From Torymus aiolomorphi (Eukaryota > Arthropoda > Insecta > Hymenoptera > Torymidae), in contig CM070873.1 in NCBI GenBank assembly GCA_036365515.1, forward strand, positions 81,727,948 through 81,791,947: 64,000 bases of DNA. Direction: 5' to 3'. Each line of letters opens with the position of its first letter. The stretch's first letter is position 1. Both the position numbers and the translations under genes were made by a program. This document shows, one piece after another, positions 38,401 to 51,221 of this stretch. The notes beneath the pieces are model-generated. The model had not been told where the DNA came from, made no database searches, and was given only the letters and a program-made list of their open reading frames with translations.

Positions 38401-38880
38401 TTTAATGCAACAAAACATACTTAAAACACAGCCTAAATCCCTAAAAATAAAACATCACAGTAACATTGCCGTCCACGTATATCAAACCATCATTTCTCGG
38501 TCGTCGCTCCGGCCATAGCGATGACTGCGACCGTCCGCGTCTACATCACCGACGACGACACACACGTCCCACGGTCAGGTGCGAACGACTCGCCGTTTTC
38601 TCACCTGATCTAACGCACAATCACACGGCTTACAACGTTGCGCAGTCACGACGCCCACGCCGAGATGCTTTATATTATATGTTGAGAAATACGCGCACGC
38701 GAGTAATCCCGACGTCAAATGCATAGGAATATTTCATTAATCGCGCGAACTTCGAACTATGGAATTCCGGTGGAGGTGCATGCGAGGGAGGGGAAATGGT
38801 GTACTGGCATTTTGACGTATTGGATTTCACGGGGAGATGAGGGGGATATGGATGATTGACGTGTGTGCGGCGTGTAATGA
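38401..38880. other. Skew-switch island (hand counted)
   Basis: + strand counts: 38401-38520 has A44 C34 G14 T28; 38761-38880 has A26 C12 G51 T31. The switch lies around 38.6 kb in the CpG-rich core. The left flank reads like ACACAGCCTAAATCCC, the right like GAGGGGGATATGGATGATTG. Confidence 0.7.
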
Positions 38881-40260
38881 GGGGGTATTATTACGAGGAG
38901 ATATATAGCAGGTATTGTTGCTGTGCATTACGTAGGTGCAAAGTTTGTTCTGAATAGAAATATTGATATATGTTTCTATATTTGTTTCACTTACTTATTT
39001 GATGCCTATATGGAATATGTTTTTAATTTTATGAAATTATTTATGTTTTATGTTGCGTATTAGTAATTAGAATTTCCGCAGTATATAATAGATATACCTA
39101 AATATTTTTTATAATAAATAAACTTTTCTAAAGAAGAGCAAATTAAAAAGAATGACATGCAATAAACGTTGTTAGCCTTTTACCGTTTATTTATAATTAT
39201 GAACCGACGTTATCAGAAGAAAGTTTTATACAAGGCAGGAAGAATGTAAACACAACATCATTAATTGCACTGATAAATTATATAACATACATGTGTGTGT
39301 ACATTTATGAGTCAAAACAACCATTTTATAGCAAATCACACTCTATCGATCATTTATACAAACCATACTTTTAAAAATATCAAAACTTTTAATGCACGAA
39401 TGCCAAAATCCCTCTCAACAATTCCACAACACAACTCGATGATTACAAAGCGTCGAAAACATCACTGTACATATTATTCCCTGCTACGTATATTTCCCTC
39501 GATGCCCCTACACAGCACGCGAGACAATTCGCGCGTATATTTAAATAAGCAACGCTAGCAATTCGGCCCGCACATACGCGCACCCAGCCAACATCCTCCT
39601 CCTCTTCTCGCGCTGACCCTAATAACCTCGTTAGTCGTCTGGGCGATCAATTAATTATCGTCTAATTGGTGTTAAAAGCGGGCGCGCGAACGCCGGGTGT
39701 TATCGCGAGAAAGTGCGCGGCTATCCCTGCATGCAAAATAAAATTATCGCGAGCCGCGCGAGGATGTGGTTTAGGCTTAGTATTAACTCTAAGTCTTGCT
39801 TGGGTGTGTAGAATATCTTGCGGCAAGTTTGCCAAGTTACCGTGAGTTTAGAAAATGGTAGGTTTTGTGGGAAAAGTCAGCTGCGAAGAAGTAATTTAAG
39901 AAATTTTTTAAAATTATTTTTGTATGCTATGTATACGACAAGAAAAATGCATTTGTATCGTTATTATTTTCAGGGTCAACGGCATTAAAACGGTTACTAC
40001 GCCATTATGAATAAATATAACGACCTTTTTTTTTAAATATAGACCATCATTGTGGCCGTTAAAATTTTTAACACGTGCCTAAAATTTTACCGTCCTCGTA
40101 AAAGACAGTAACGATATCTGTATATTTAAAATCGTATGAGCGTATACGAGAATAAATGCAATATATAATATTACACTACATTATTATATTAAATCTGCAA
40201 CATAAAATGAAACACACGATATTTTACATCAATATTACAATGTATAAAAGTGTCCACTCG

Positions 40261-40740
40261 GAAACCGATAAACGCATTTTTAAAGCCCCCACGTATATAC
40301 ACGCGAATATCGCGCGAGATATTCGCGAAAACCTGCATTTCCCATGCGTCAACCGTACATCAGCAGCTTCACGCACATCCCACGCGTATACGCGCATCGT
40401 CGCGCATTACATTATATATACACGCGTCTAACGCACATATAAGTCGGCATACGCGCGCCCACGGCCAAAGCTCGCGCACGCAGGCTCGTTATGTATCCAA
40501 TATCGCAAGCTCCCCCGCGAGTGCTGCTGCTGCCGTGAGAGCTGTAGTAGTAGTATAGTAGTGGGGGAAAGCAGATGCGCGCGCTCCTTTGATATATTTC
40601 CCAATATTGCGCGGTCGCTATGCTGTATATGGGATTCCTTGATTTGTGTGATCTTGGGTTATAAGGTTGGAGCGTCATGTGTGGCTTTGGTGGAAAGTAT
40701 AATGGGAGTTGTATAGTGAGTGGTATAATTGTAGGGAGAA
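40261..40740. other. Skew-switch island (hand counted)
   Basis: + strand counts: 40261-40320 has A21 C16 G11 T12; 40681-40740 has A17 C1 G23 T19. The core, at about 40430-40560, contains short CTG and GTAGTA repeats. Confidence 0.7.
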
Positions 40741-43700
40741 AAATTGGGGTTATCTGTTGATGTGTAATTGTACAGGGCACTTCTGTAATGAATAGTCAGT
40801 ATTGTACTAATTTTATGTTTTCTGCGTGGTGGACTGGGACTATCTGTAATTGCTTGGCAATCAAATTTTTAACGAAAAACATCGATAAACCTCTTTTTCC
40901 TCATATTACAGAAAATTAAAATTATAATGATGTCTATATGAAAATCAAAGAAACTTCACCCACATGTATAACATGTGTCTATTTTTAAATATAACATTCC
41001 TTTTGATATACAAAAATTAATTTGATTTGACATTTTAATTTTGAACGTCGTCAAAGTGCACAATATTTTGAATATTATATTTTTCTACCCACGTTCTGTT
41101 CTGGAAAACTTTTTGTGCAAACGTATAGACTTCATTGTACTTGAAATATATTTCGAATTTGCTTTAAAAAGCTCTTCACATTATATTCTGCCTTCTACCA
41201 ACCCTGCCCGCAACCCCATAACCCGCAAGACCTGAAAGCCCGCATCATCGACCGTCGCTCCTCACATAAACTCCTCACCGTCGGTCTCCCTCGTCGTCAT
41301 CTTCGTCGCGACGACTCTCACTCTCTCGGCCTCCTTCGCCGTTCGTCGTTCGCACTCGGCCGGGTCTAATAATACCGCGGGCGGCCATATTCGGCAATGA
41401 GGAGGCTGTACAGGCATACACGCGCTCTCCGGCATAGCTTCCACCGTGCACGTTTGCTATATAGCCCCCCTCCCTCCATATAATACGCGCACTCTTTGGA
41501 GCGCCCTGGCGCGACACCGCATCGCGCTTCCGCGTTCCTTGCGCCATACTGATGGATCGCCTCGCGCGACTGATGACGCGCTGAAAAGCCGATCGGTAGC
41601 GCTGTATATATGTATATACACACACGTGCAGAGATGTGCGAGGCGTGCATATGCGATGGTATACGAGCTGTGCGGATGGTGAATGCACAAGTGTATAATG
41701 CATGTGGTCGGAAGTTTTCGAACGGGTAGTATAAGTATACAGAGGCTTGGGGTAATGTGTGCGATTATGGGGTTCTGTGGTTGGTATAGAAGGGGTTTAT
41801 TATTTTCATAAGAAAATTAATGTTTAAGGAAGGACACACAAGTGGTAAGCCAAGCTCTTGCCAGATTTAGTTGTATATATACTTGAAAAATGTTACGCTA
41901 TTAATAAACATGAATTTTTTTTTATCTGAGCTTGTCCATTCGATTTTTCTCATCAACCGTTCATCAATTTTGTGTTAATTCATCTTTAAGTAACTAATGC
42001 CAGCATTGAATATGAAACAAACCTCAAGTTGTCATGGTTGATCAACAGTTATGCTTTTCAGTCAAAAGACAACGACTAATTTATTAAAATATACAAACGC
42101 CATGCCTATGTACATAATATAGGTATATACGAACGGAGGCTCTATACATATTATGCAGAAGCTAAAAATAATGTGTGCTTGACAGACACGCGGCGCTACT
42201 GATAAATAAACACGTTAAACATTACAAATGCGACATCACGCAGTGCATATCTCGCCTGTATGAGCTTTGAGAGCGAGAGAGAAATAGGTAATTTAGAAAA
42301 ATGATTCGGCGCTGCAGCTGCAGAGAATCTCGCGGCGGAAAGGAGGTCAAAGACATGAGGTAATATTATGTAGCACACGCTGCATTCATGCATTTCAATA
42401 TGTATATTTATGTACATTTTAACGTCCGGATAGTGTCACTGCTCAATCTCAACGCCGTTCATTTTACAACTTTGGCGACATAAAAATCTTTCAATAATCA
42501 TTTTGCCTCGCTATTTCTTTTTCTTTTTTCAATTTAGAACGCGCCTCGGATCTTGATGCGAGGCTTACACATGTGTCTTCTCGGAAGACGAACGCGCGCG
42601 TGGGTGTAGGCGTGCGCGAACGTTTCATCGTCACGATTCGGCAGCCACTTTAAGACGGCTCAATCATATTGCGTGAAAATTTATTTGACTACCGTGAGAA
42701 TAGTGTGCTTTTGGGGCGTTTGTAAATTGGCAAACGCGTTGTTGCACGACGTGTCAGCGTATTGGTCTGGTTCATACTTCGGGTAAACAAATTTCTCATC
42801 ATTTATTTGTAACATTATGAGTGATACTGAAGAAAATCTTTCTAGATCGTTCTGTAAGGTATATATACATTATGTTCTAGTTTTTATAGGTTCCCCATCA
42901 CTTAATTTCATATAATTATGTTTTGAAAGCCAGTTATCAAAGTACTTATATAATTAACGTGACCCTGATATTATGCGCGATTATAGCTCCGATACAACAA
43001 TAATTCACAATTATTATTAAAAGATCCAACGTCATCGTTTACTCTCCGATACATACAAACGGCACATATCTGCTGTGTACCATATCATAAAACTTTTTCC
43101 ATCTAGTATCTCGTATCAACAAACTTTCTATGAATCACCCAATAAAATGTATCAAATAAGACGACGCCCACGCACAAAACACCCTACGTAAACAAATTGC
43201 GCGGTCTGATAAAAGCAAGCCGAGAAAGCCTATTGTTTACCACATCAAAAGCCCGAGACCGTCGTCGCCCCCGCGCGAAAATAAATCCTTATCATCCCCC
43301 ATCGAAATCACAATACTTGGGCGAACCTGGCGATGCGACCTAGAACTTGAGAGCTTAGGGCGCGGGAGAGTTTCTTTCAGCAGACTAATGGCGGCCATTT
43401 CTTTGAAAATCCGCCAGCGAATGACCGACATATACCTGTAGATTATACATATAAACGTTATATATTTTCGGAACCGTGCGAATGCATTTTAAAGCCCACC
43501 TACGTCGACGACAGCAGCGACGATATTTTTCGCCAGAGCGGTTTTTCGCGAGCGCATTGCAGCAGGATTCCTTTTTAATGGGGCTGCTGACGCGAGCGTG
43601 GGAGCGCCGACGATGAATGCCTAAAAAGTTCGGAGCTCCGGAAAAAGAGAGAGATAGAGAAGTGGGTTTTATAAAATGATGCGATTCGCTGCTTTCTGAA

Positions 43701-44700
43701 ACGTCCTTTTAAGAGTGGGTTGAACGCGAATACGGTCTTTTTATATCGTTAGTTTGATATTTTATTTTGAAATGCTATAACTGTCGCGTTCACCGTGAAT
43801 GTGCTCGTAAACGTGTAAAATTTAAAACGTATTGTTTAGAAATATAAAATGTAAAATATATAACTCGACTATTTCAAATAAATAATGTTGAAAGAAAGTG
43901 AAAGAAATTTTCATCAAGCTACTTGCAAAAAAGATACGCGTAAGTAGATCTGTGCCAAGTTTATTCAGCCATACGCCTGAATAAACTTGATGTAAATTAA
44001 GACTCATGAGAGAAACAATTTTAGCTTTCTTTCTATTTTTAAAAAGTAATTTTCTTTTAAATTGCCAATTCACGCTAAAGACATATAACGGTTATTTAGA
44101 AAAGCTGTCGTACTTTTGAACGAAAACGGTTTATTCTACTTCATTTTTACGTTCAATAATTACGCCAGCGTACATAATTTATTTACAACTCCTATAAATT
44201 GTCATAAATCAATATTTTGAGTAGGAATTTAACACTATACTCAAACCATTCTCCTTCACAACTTCACAACTATACACGTGTACTTCTCCCCTGTCGTAAA
44301 AATAAGCTCGTAAAGTCTCACGCTGTTACCATTAAAAATATCGGATTTTCACATTATATTCTCAATCTAAAAATTACATTTCTCTCGCAAGCCACGCGTA
44401 CACCCGACATCAATCATTGGCCGCAGTATACCTCCTCTTTGTGAAAGATTTCAACATTCCGTCAAGTGTGAAATTTTTTTGATCCATAAATAACGTGGCT
44501 GCATTAGAAGGTCCTATTATTTTATATCTTCGAAAACCACCTGTATATAATACTCGCTATAGTCGTTAATTATTGGTATATTTACAGTTAAACTATGATT
44601 CAACATCACACAGCTCTCAGTCAACGCATAAATCATTCCAAAAAATTCAATTCAGCTGCAAAAAAGGCGGCATGAATATAAATCCATAGAAAAAGTCTCG

Positions 44701-45420
44701 CGGCTCCATCATACGACATTTCAAATACACACAGCCGCGCGGACACTCACACTCTCGCCTCGATTACCATAATCCCGATCGTTACGAGCTCAGTCGACCT
44801 TAAGGCCCTTCCTTACACCATATTCTCTCCTCACGGATTATTATACCATCAATACACACATACAAACACACACAGACGTTGAAAATCCGCACTGGAAAAA
44901 AGGTCCATCCATGACTGACCCGCACTGTACGTGTGTGCGCGAACACCGAGCTCACTCGGCGCACCCACATTTTGATTTCTAGGTCGAGGGTGTGGTGTGT
45001 GTGCGCGTGCTCGCGTGTCTGTGTATGTGTACATCACATGTACATGCATATACATACACGTCCGCGCGGTATTTCGCTCCTCTGACGCAAATTGGCCAAT
45101 CGCAGGCGCACGAGAATTTTGGCCGACGAGCGCGCACGAAGCGCCATGAATTTTCACAGAGAGAGGATGAAAATACGACGCGCACGCGCGAGATTCGATT
45201 CGGCCACGCGCGGCGCCGGGTTATAATACGCACCGAGCGATTTATTGCTCTTCTTTGACATGATTCTGCAGCGGCGTGTATCATGCGTGAGCTACAGCGG
45301 GTTGTGGGTGGCGCGGGAAAATATAGAAGTGGGGCGAGTGTGAATTGAGGGAATTTGATGGTTTTGGTTTTTACGCTGTTTGAAATAGGATGTGTATTCA
45401 GGTTTGGGTGGCGGGTAGGT
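44701..45420. other. Skew-switch island (hand counted)
   Basis: + strand counts: 44701-44760 plus 44821-44880 give A38 C42 G13 T27; 45301-45420 gives A24 C7 G49 T40. This is the strongest switch I counted. CACACA-type repeats lie left of the centre, and GTGTGTGCGCGTGC (from about 44993) and GGGTGGCGGGTAGG lie to the right. Confidence 0.75.
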
Positions 45421-46210
45421 ATCAACACGTTGTTTCATGTTTTAGGGGCTTAGAAGGGTATGCAGAGGCGAATTTATTTTGAGAGAGGTTCGATTTGATG
45501 TCAAAGTATCGAGTTAAAAGCAAGAGTTTATTAGTAAGCTAAGAGAAGATAATATACGATAAACCTATTTGGAGTAGATAAATTAATTAGTTAAGTGGCC
45601 TAAAGATGTTGATTTTCTCGTATTAATATTATGAATTTATAAAAGGTTTAAAAGATTTTATGATCTAGTGTAGTAAACTTGTTAAAATTATATTAATTTT
45701 CGTAGATCAGTTATCAATCTAACGATGAACAGTAACGGTAATATAACTGTGAAGAAGTTGTAAAAAATGTTTCTTCAATTTATAAAAATATTCCCAAGAT
45801 CCTCGTAAATTTATTAGACAACTTTGTCTTTGTTGGAATCAAGGTGGACGTAGGTAAACAAACTATTTCCAAGCAACAAGTTACTACAATTTCAAGATGA
45901 ACAGTCACTGTCACAAGCTTTTGATAAATGTTAGCTAGACATGAAAACACATTGAGCATATATAGATACTTTGTCAAGTATTTGTTACTTTTCCTCAAAA
46001 GTAACACCCATTCCAATGACCCATACTTCTTGATTAATATAATTATAGTAAAACTATTTCATTTGTAAACAAAATTTAATTGTTTGTAAATTATTTAATT
46101 TTTGTGGAAGGTCTCTAAAAAAGTTTTGTGCTTGCAGCACTTAACTTTTTCTCAGCTTGCATTATACTCTTAAGAAAAAGTGTGACAAATATATATTTGC
46201 TTTTTCTGTA

Positions 46211-46928
46211 CACGGAGAGAAATTTTGTAGTGAAAATTACAAATATTCGAGGCAAAATTACCAGTTTCTATGGTAATGGATGGACAGACTGACAATTTCA
46301 AACTTTTTACCAAAGTGTCTTGGTAAAATTTTTTTTTAGTTAATTTAAATTAAAAAATTAACTTTTTTATCTATATTAATGGATATATAGTATTTTAATA
46401 TAGAAATAGAAACAGAAACAAGGATGAAAAAACATTAAACTGAAAAAAAATTTTTACGGAAGCGGGATTCGATCCGACGATCTTTGGGTTGAGAGTCCGA
46501 CGTTCTACCGACTGCGCCACGAAAGCTGTTACCAACAGTCATTTGAATCGCCGTTATTACTTACTGAAAATATGTGTATTGTTTTCATTTTAACGTCGCG
46601 CACGCCTCTAGTATCAATCTTCTGAAACACAATAATGCGCAGTGCGCATGCGCGAATACACAAATATCAGGTTATTTGGCAAAATTTATCAGTTTTCTTA
46701 GTAAAAATTCTTAGGTTACCCTGTAAAAATGACTAGATCTCAATTTTTACCAGTGTGTCTGGTAATTTTTATTCCGATAATTTGGTATTTTTTTTAAGTG
46801 GTTATGGTAGTTTTTCCTGGGAAACTTATAAATTGTATTAGAAACCTGGGAATATCACGGCTTTTGACAGTCTATCCATGCACTACCAAGGCACCTTGGT
46901 AATTTTTACTCTAAAATTTCTCTCCGTG
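46211..46928. mobile_element. 718-bp MITE-like element, CACGGAGAGAAATTTT ends, TA flanks
   Basis: CACGGAGAGAAATTTT at 46211-46226 is matched by its exact reverse complement at 46913-46928. Weaker inverted similarity continues for about 80 bp, including GGATGGACAGACTG against GGATAGACTG. TA lies on both outer sides (46209-46210, 46929-46930), as in Tc1/mariner-type insertion. TTGGTAATTTTTA-like motifs recur along the element. There is no transposase. A tRNA-like sequence lies inside. Confidence 0.8.
46455..46526 (-). tRNA. Degenerate tRNA-like sequence inside the MITE (probably pseudogene)
   Basis: On the minus strand, TGGCGCAGTCGGTAGAA matches an A box and GGATCGAATCC a B box at normal spacing. 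The anticodon loop reads CTCTCAA (CTC if read directly; one change from the CTCTTAA of a Lys tRNA). A run of eight T immediately follows the 3' end, like a Pol III terminator. The anticodon and D stems have mismatches and the acceptor halves do not pair, so it is unlikely to be a working tRNA. A tRNA-derived SINE head or captured tRNA pseudogene fits best. Confidence 0.45.
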
Positions 46929-46930
46929 TA

Positions 46931-49784
46931 TGTGTATCTGGAAAACCCCAAAATTGTACCAATATGTATTTTTCTACTTCTCACTTTTTTTTATTACTTT
47001 TTTTACGTCTCAAACAACATCCACAAGACATTTCATGACGACTATAATCACCGGAATCTCCTACTGCACCGCAGCGCGCGACTCGCGAAGAATTGCACGC
47101 AAACGGAATTAATTAACCTAAAATGCCTCCGGCGGGCGGGCGCGCGATGCATCGTCTATTAATAGATAAGTCCTCTACCGTGTACGCTGCCGCTGCGGCA
47201 GGCAGAAATGTGCATCAACGATTCTTTTTTTTTTCGCCGCGGTAATATGGGCGTGCTTCGCGGCGCACACTTTTGATGCAGCGCGACTGCATGGCATATC
47301 GGCATGATATCAAAGCCCGCCCCGATATATGTGGGTTAGGTCGCGCGTTTTAATAGGGCCGCGTGCGCTGCATTTATTAGAGCGATGAGTTCGAAAGAAT
47401 AATGAAAATTGAGCGCAGGCAGGCAGGTAGGTAAGTTTATCTCGCGCGCGTGTGCACGCTACACCGGAGAGTATTTAATCGTGATTTACGAGGAGTGTAG
47501 GTATGTTTATTTAGATAAATGTGGGCGCCGCCGAGGTTTTGATTTTGCAGATTTATGGAGGAGCCGCGTTTTATATAATTTTAAACTTTTAACATATGTG
47601 GGCTTGGAAAAAAATTTCAGAGGTGTAAGGGGGATTGAAAATTGACTTAGGCGATAAAGTTTATTGCAAAGTTAAACTGTGATATCGCTGGAGATATCTA
47701 AGAGATAAAACAGTGAAGAGAATCTCGCGAATGTGAATAATCAGTCATCGTGTGTACATTATTATCTATGGCTATTACATCTAATCTGGGTAAACATATT
47801 TACAAAAATATAGGTAAATATCAATAGAAATCAATTCATGTCTAACTGTTATTTTTCTAGTTTCGGAAAACTATATCTCACTGATAAAACTAGTAATTTA
47901 AAATTTATCCGTCTGCGAAAAAATGGTATAACTGTTATTTTCCCACTAATTTAATCTTTATACGTGCCACTCCATTTTTCTCGCCACTCAAATAAATATA
48001 TCTATTTTAGCAATGAATCATAAACAACAGAACCTTATCGTATTCAAAACGGCACATTTTCGAACGACTGCAATCTTGCAAGCTACCCCGTTGCAACGTC
48101 GTAAAGAAACCCCATCAGGACACATTGCACGTATACATCTTTTACAACTCTATAACTCGAAAATTCGATTTTCAGGCAAGCCGCGCACGCACACACAGAT
48201 ATACCTACAGTCGCGATGTTTATCACCGGACGATTGTTGGTCAAAGGAAAACGAGCTGACGCGCGCGCTATAGCGGGTATATAAAGAGGCCGCAGGCTCC
48301 GCGCAGAGACGACGACGGCGCTTTGTGCGCACGCAAGAGACGAGCTTGCAGAGTCGGAAGCGATCGATGCCGGCGTCTCGGCGGTGCAGCGTTTTACGGC
48401 GAGCTGAGGAGGCCGGCGCGTCGCCGTCGTCGTAGTAATACGCGCGCGTCGAGCATCAAAACGTCATTCAGCATTTACGGCGAGACGCTAGGTTTTGGAT
48501 GAAAGGAGAGAGATGGGTACAGACGATTGCGGTAAATTCCCGCTGATGTTTTACATTTTCTGGATGATATTTTAGAGCGGGATAAATGGAGGATGCAAAT
48601 TTTGCAAAAGTATAAATTAAGATGTTTGGTTCTAAAATAAGAAAGGTAGTTGCCCGATTGAGGACACGCATTATTGTTATTTTGCCTAAAAAATAGCGGA
48701 ATAGTTCTACATGTAGTTAAAAATAGAAAACACCTACATGGTAGAAGAATAAAAGTGCATTTACCAGGATAATCTCATTTTCATTATAGCGCGAAAACTT
48801 ATTTAAAACATAATGAAGGAAAATTAAAAATAGATATTCTTAAGTTCATCGTCTTGCTGAACTCATTTTGAGTCTAGTCCGTTCATTACAATATCGCGTG
48901 ATAAGCGGCTTTTTAACCTTTAGTTTCAAGAAAAATATAATTTTTTTTACATTCTAAAAGAAAGTGGACATTTCAAAAATATATTTTTGCAAGAATTAAC
49001 AATTTTCGATTGAATTTTCAAATTAGCATTTATCTTCTCAAGTGTGCAATTCATATAATCATGATAACGTGTATACTTTTTTCTCCAACGTATCGTCGAC
49101 CTTTTAGTCGTCAAATGAGATGTGCAAAACACGTACACTATACGGCATTTTCTTGCTGCATTTGCAAAAAATTACTAAAAAAAAAAAAAAAATAATGATG
49201 CCACGCGATCTCTGCCTTATTTCCCCACTTGCTCCTATTTCATTCACTTCCTCAAAAGATTCATTAACTGAACGACACTCGACTGTAAAGTAGGTGACTT
49301 GACCTAAAAATAGTCGAGATTCTGTCGGTAAGTACTAGAAAACTTCGCCTCGGCTCGCACGACACTCTCCTCGCGCTTTCCAAAATTAGTGCTTATTCAG
49401 GAAAAAAAGGCGCAAAAGAGCGCGAAGCACCAACCGCGCGCCTAACTTTCAATACGTCCCGCAAGTTATCTTCATTTGACGCGTCTATAAGTACTAAGTA
49501 GTTGTGGACGTGGCTATGTATTTTAGTCTCGACGCGTCTATATTTATTTTGGTATTTTAATGGAATTCCGAAGTTTGACAAATGATGATTGATTTCGGCG
49601 ATCTTATATAAAATAACTGCTTTATTGGCATGGTGTTAAAAATTTGTTAGTTATATGTTATAGATATTGTTGTTTGTGAAAAACAAATAAAAATTTAAAA
49701 AAAAGTTACTAACAAAAGTATTATCTTTTATGAAAATAATAATACAATTGAAGATGTGTTAAGGTAGCTCCTCACCCCGAAACA
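46931..49784. other. Non-genic DNA with islands near 47.15, 48.3 and 49.4 kb
   Basis: No gene is recognised. The 48.3-kb island was counted and is entered separately. A poly-A run lies at 49179-49192. The remaining sequence is AT-rich without recognisable features. Confidence 0.5.
48001..48600. other. Skew-switch island (hand counted)
   Basis: + strand counts: 48001-48180 has A62 C45 G25 T48; 48481-48600 has A35 C14 G37 T34. The CpG-rich core is at about 48180-48460. Confidence 0.7.
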
Positions 49785-50286
49785 ATATATGTAAATGGAG
49801 GATAGTTTATGCGTTACAAAAAACAAATATTTTTTTAGCAAAATTGTAGTTACATGTGTAGATGTTATCGGTGTGAAAAAGTATCAACTAAATACGGGAA
49901 TCATTTCTATGTTTTTCATCCAATTTTCCTTAAACAAATCCTTAAACAATTTTCATATGTAGTTAAGTACCGAGAGAAAATTTCGGACACATTTTACGCA
50001 TGCGGCGTGAAGTACTATAGTTAATACAAATTAGTCTGTAAGGTAATAAACTATTGTAAATAGTTTTGGAGTCATCGAATATTTCCGAAATTTCCTCTCG
50101 GTAACTCGATATGAAATTGTTTAAGGAATCGAATAAGCCCTTATACATTACAATTGGATGAAAAACAAAAGATTCCCGTATTTATTCGATACTTTTTTTT
50201 CAAACCGATAATATTTAAACTTGCAAATAGAATTTTTACTAAAAAATAATTTTTTTTAAACATAAACATCTCCCATTTACATATAT
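49785..50286. repeat. Foldback element A (arms about 203 bp)
   Basis: The left arm (49785-49987) and right arm (50083-50286) are imperfect inverted copies separated by about 95 bp. Shared blocks include ATATATGTAAATGG at the outer ends, AAATACGGGAATC, TTTTTCATCCAATT, CCTTAAACAATTT and CCGAGAG..AAATTTCGG. It has no coding content. It abuts a second, unrelated foldback element. Confidence 0.8.
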
Positions 50287-50751
50287 CGTCGCGCGGTACG
50301 AAGAAAAGCCAACTTGGAAGTTACAGGCGAAGAAAAACCAAAAACGCGACTAAGACGAAGAAAAGCCAGTTTGGGTTCTCCTAGACGAAGAAAAGCCAGT
50401 TTGCGCCGTTCCTGCGGAGGAAAAATCCCCCAACTGACTGCATCTAATCAATTACTAGTAATCTTTTATCTTGACCGACTATCTTTTTATCTTTTTAAAA
50501 AGATTTTTAATCTTTTTGGTTATCTTTTTATCATTATCTTATCTTATTATCTGAAAGTTATCTATAAGATAACAACTAAATGTTACTTTCGTTTGAGAAG
50601 TCAAACTGGCTTTTCTTCGTCTGGGAAGGCGCAAACTGGCTTTTCTTCGTCTGGGAGGACCCAAACTGGCTTTCTTCGTCTTAGACGCGTTTTTGGCTTT
50701 TCTTCGCCTGTAACTTCCAAGTTGGCGTTTCTTCGTACCGCGCGACGATAT
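50283..50751. repeat. Foldback element B with tandem CGAAGAAAAGCC units
   Basis: The arms 50283-50409 and 50626-50751 are near-identical inverted copies. Each begins outside with ATATCGTCGCGCGGTACG and carries four or five copies of CGAAGAAAAGCCA(G/A)TTTG spaced about 27-33 bp. The centre has ATCTTTTTAT-type repeats. A 156-codon frame (50314-50784) reads through the repeats as RRRKASL and is a by-product of them, not a likely gene. Confidence 0.85.
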
Positions 50752-51128
50752 GCCAAACGAGCTTTAGCGAGCGAGGATTTATAGCTAGTATAAAATGACC
50801 ATTGATAAATTAAATTAGCTAATGTTCAAGATGATTAGGTAACAATTGCTTGCACCAGCCATCGCCGTCAACTCCCAATTCCGTCGCCATTGGTTTTTAA
50901 AAAAAGAAAATTTAGGTAATTTAAAGACCTAATAAAAATTTATTATGTTAAGTAATACTGTAACATATTAAAAAAAAAAAAAAGAAAAATTCAAAATTGA
51001 TTTTGGTTATAAAACAAAAAAATTCGATAAAATCGAAAAATAGGTTATGTCCTTCAAAATATCCTCCGAAACGAAGAGAATAAGCTTTGTTCGAAGAAAA
51101 TCGATCCAATAGTTCAAAGTTATCACCC
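50752..51128. other. Non-genic AT-rich spacer
   Basis: There is a poly-A run at about 50970-50983. I see nothing else. Confidence 0.6.
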
Positions 51129-51186
51129 GTACACACACAAACACACGCGCACACACACACACACACACACTGCGTGTGTGCGTGCA
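51129..51186. repeat. CA/TG microsatellite that folds on itself
   Basis: An (AC)n-type run with GCGC interruptions is followed directly by TGCGTGTGTGCGTGC, so the two halves are partly complementary. Confidence 0.9.
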
Positions 51187-51221
51187 AATATACAACAATG
51201 CTAATAATTAATAATAAATTC

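Larger units (their letters stand above)
38881..46208. other. Non-genic DNA with islands near 39.65, 40.5, 41.45, 42.6, 43.4 and 45.05 kb
   Basis: No gene is recognised. The 40.5-kb and 45.05-kb islands were counted and are entered separately. The other islands show the same left-to-right change by eye. The 149-codon and 142-codon minus frames in the 45.0-45.4 and 41.3-41.7 kb islands are low-complexity and overlap open frames on the other strand, so I do not call them genes. Confidence 0.5.

Noticed and set aside
44979..45428. 149-codon minus frame in the 45-kb island
   Set aside because: It has no domain, overlaps open plus frames, and follows the island's CACACA-like composition.
50600..50760. 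CRISPR-like array of short repeats
   Set aside because: The repeats differ in spacing and sequence, occur in inverted orientation in two arms, and the genome is eukaryotic.
50314..50784. 156-codon frame with RRRKASL repeats
   Set aside because: It is a translation of the tandem CGAAGAAAAGCC units of a foldback element, with an unrelated AT-coded centre.
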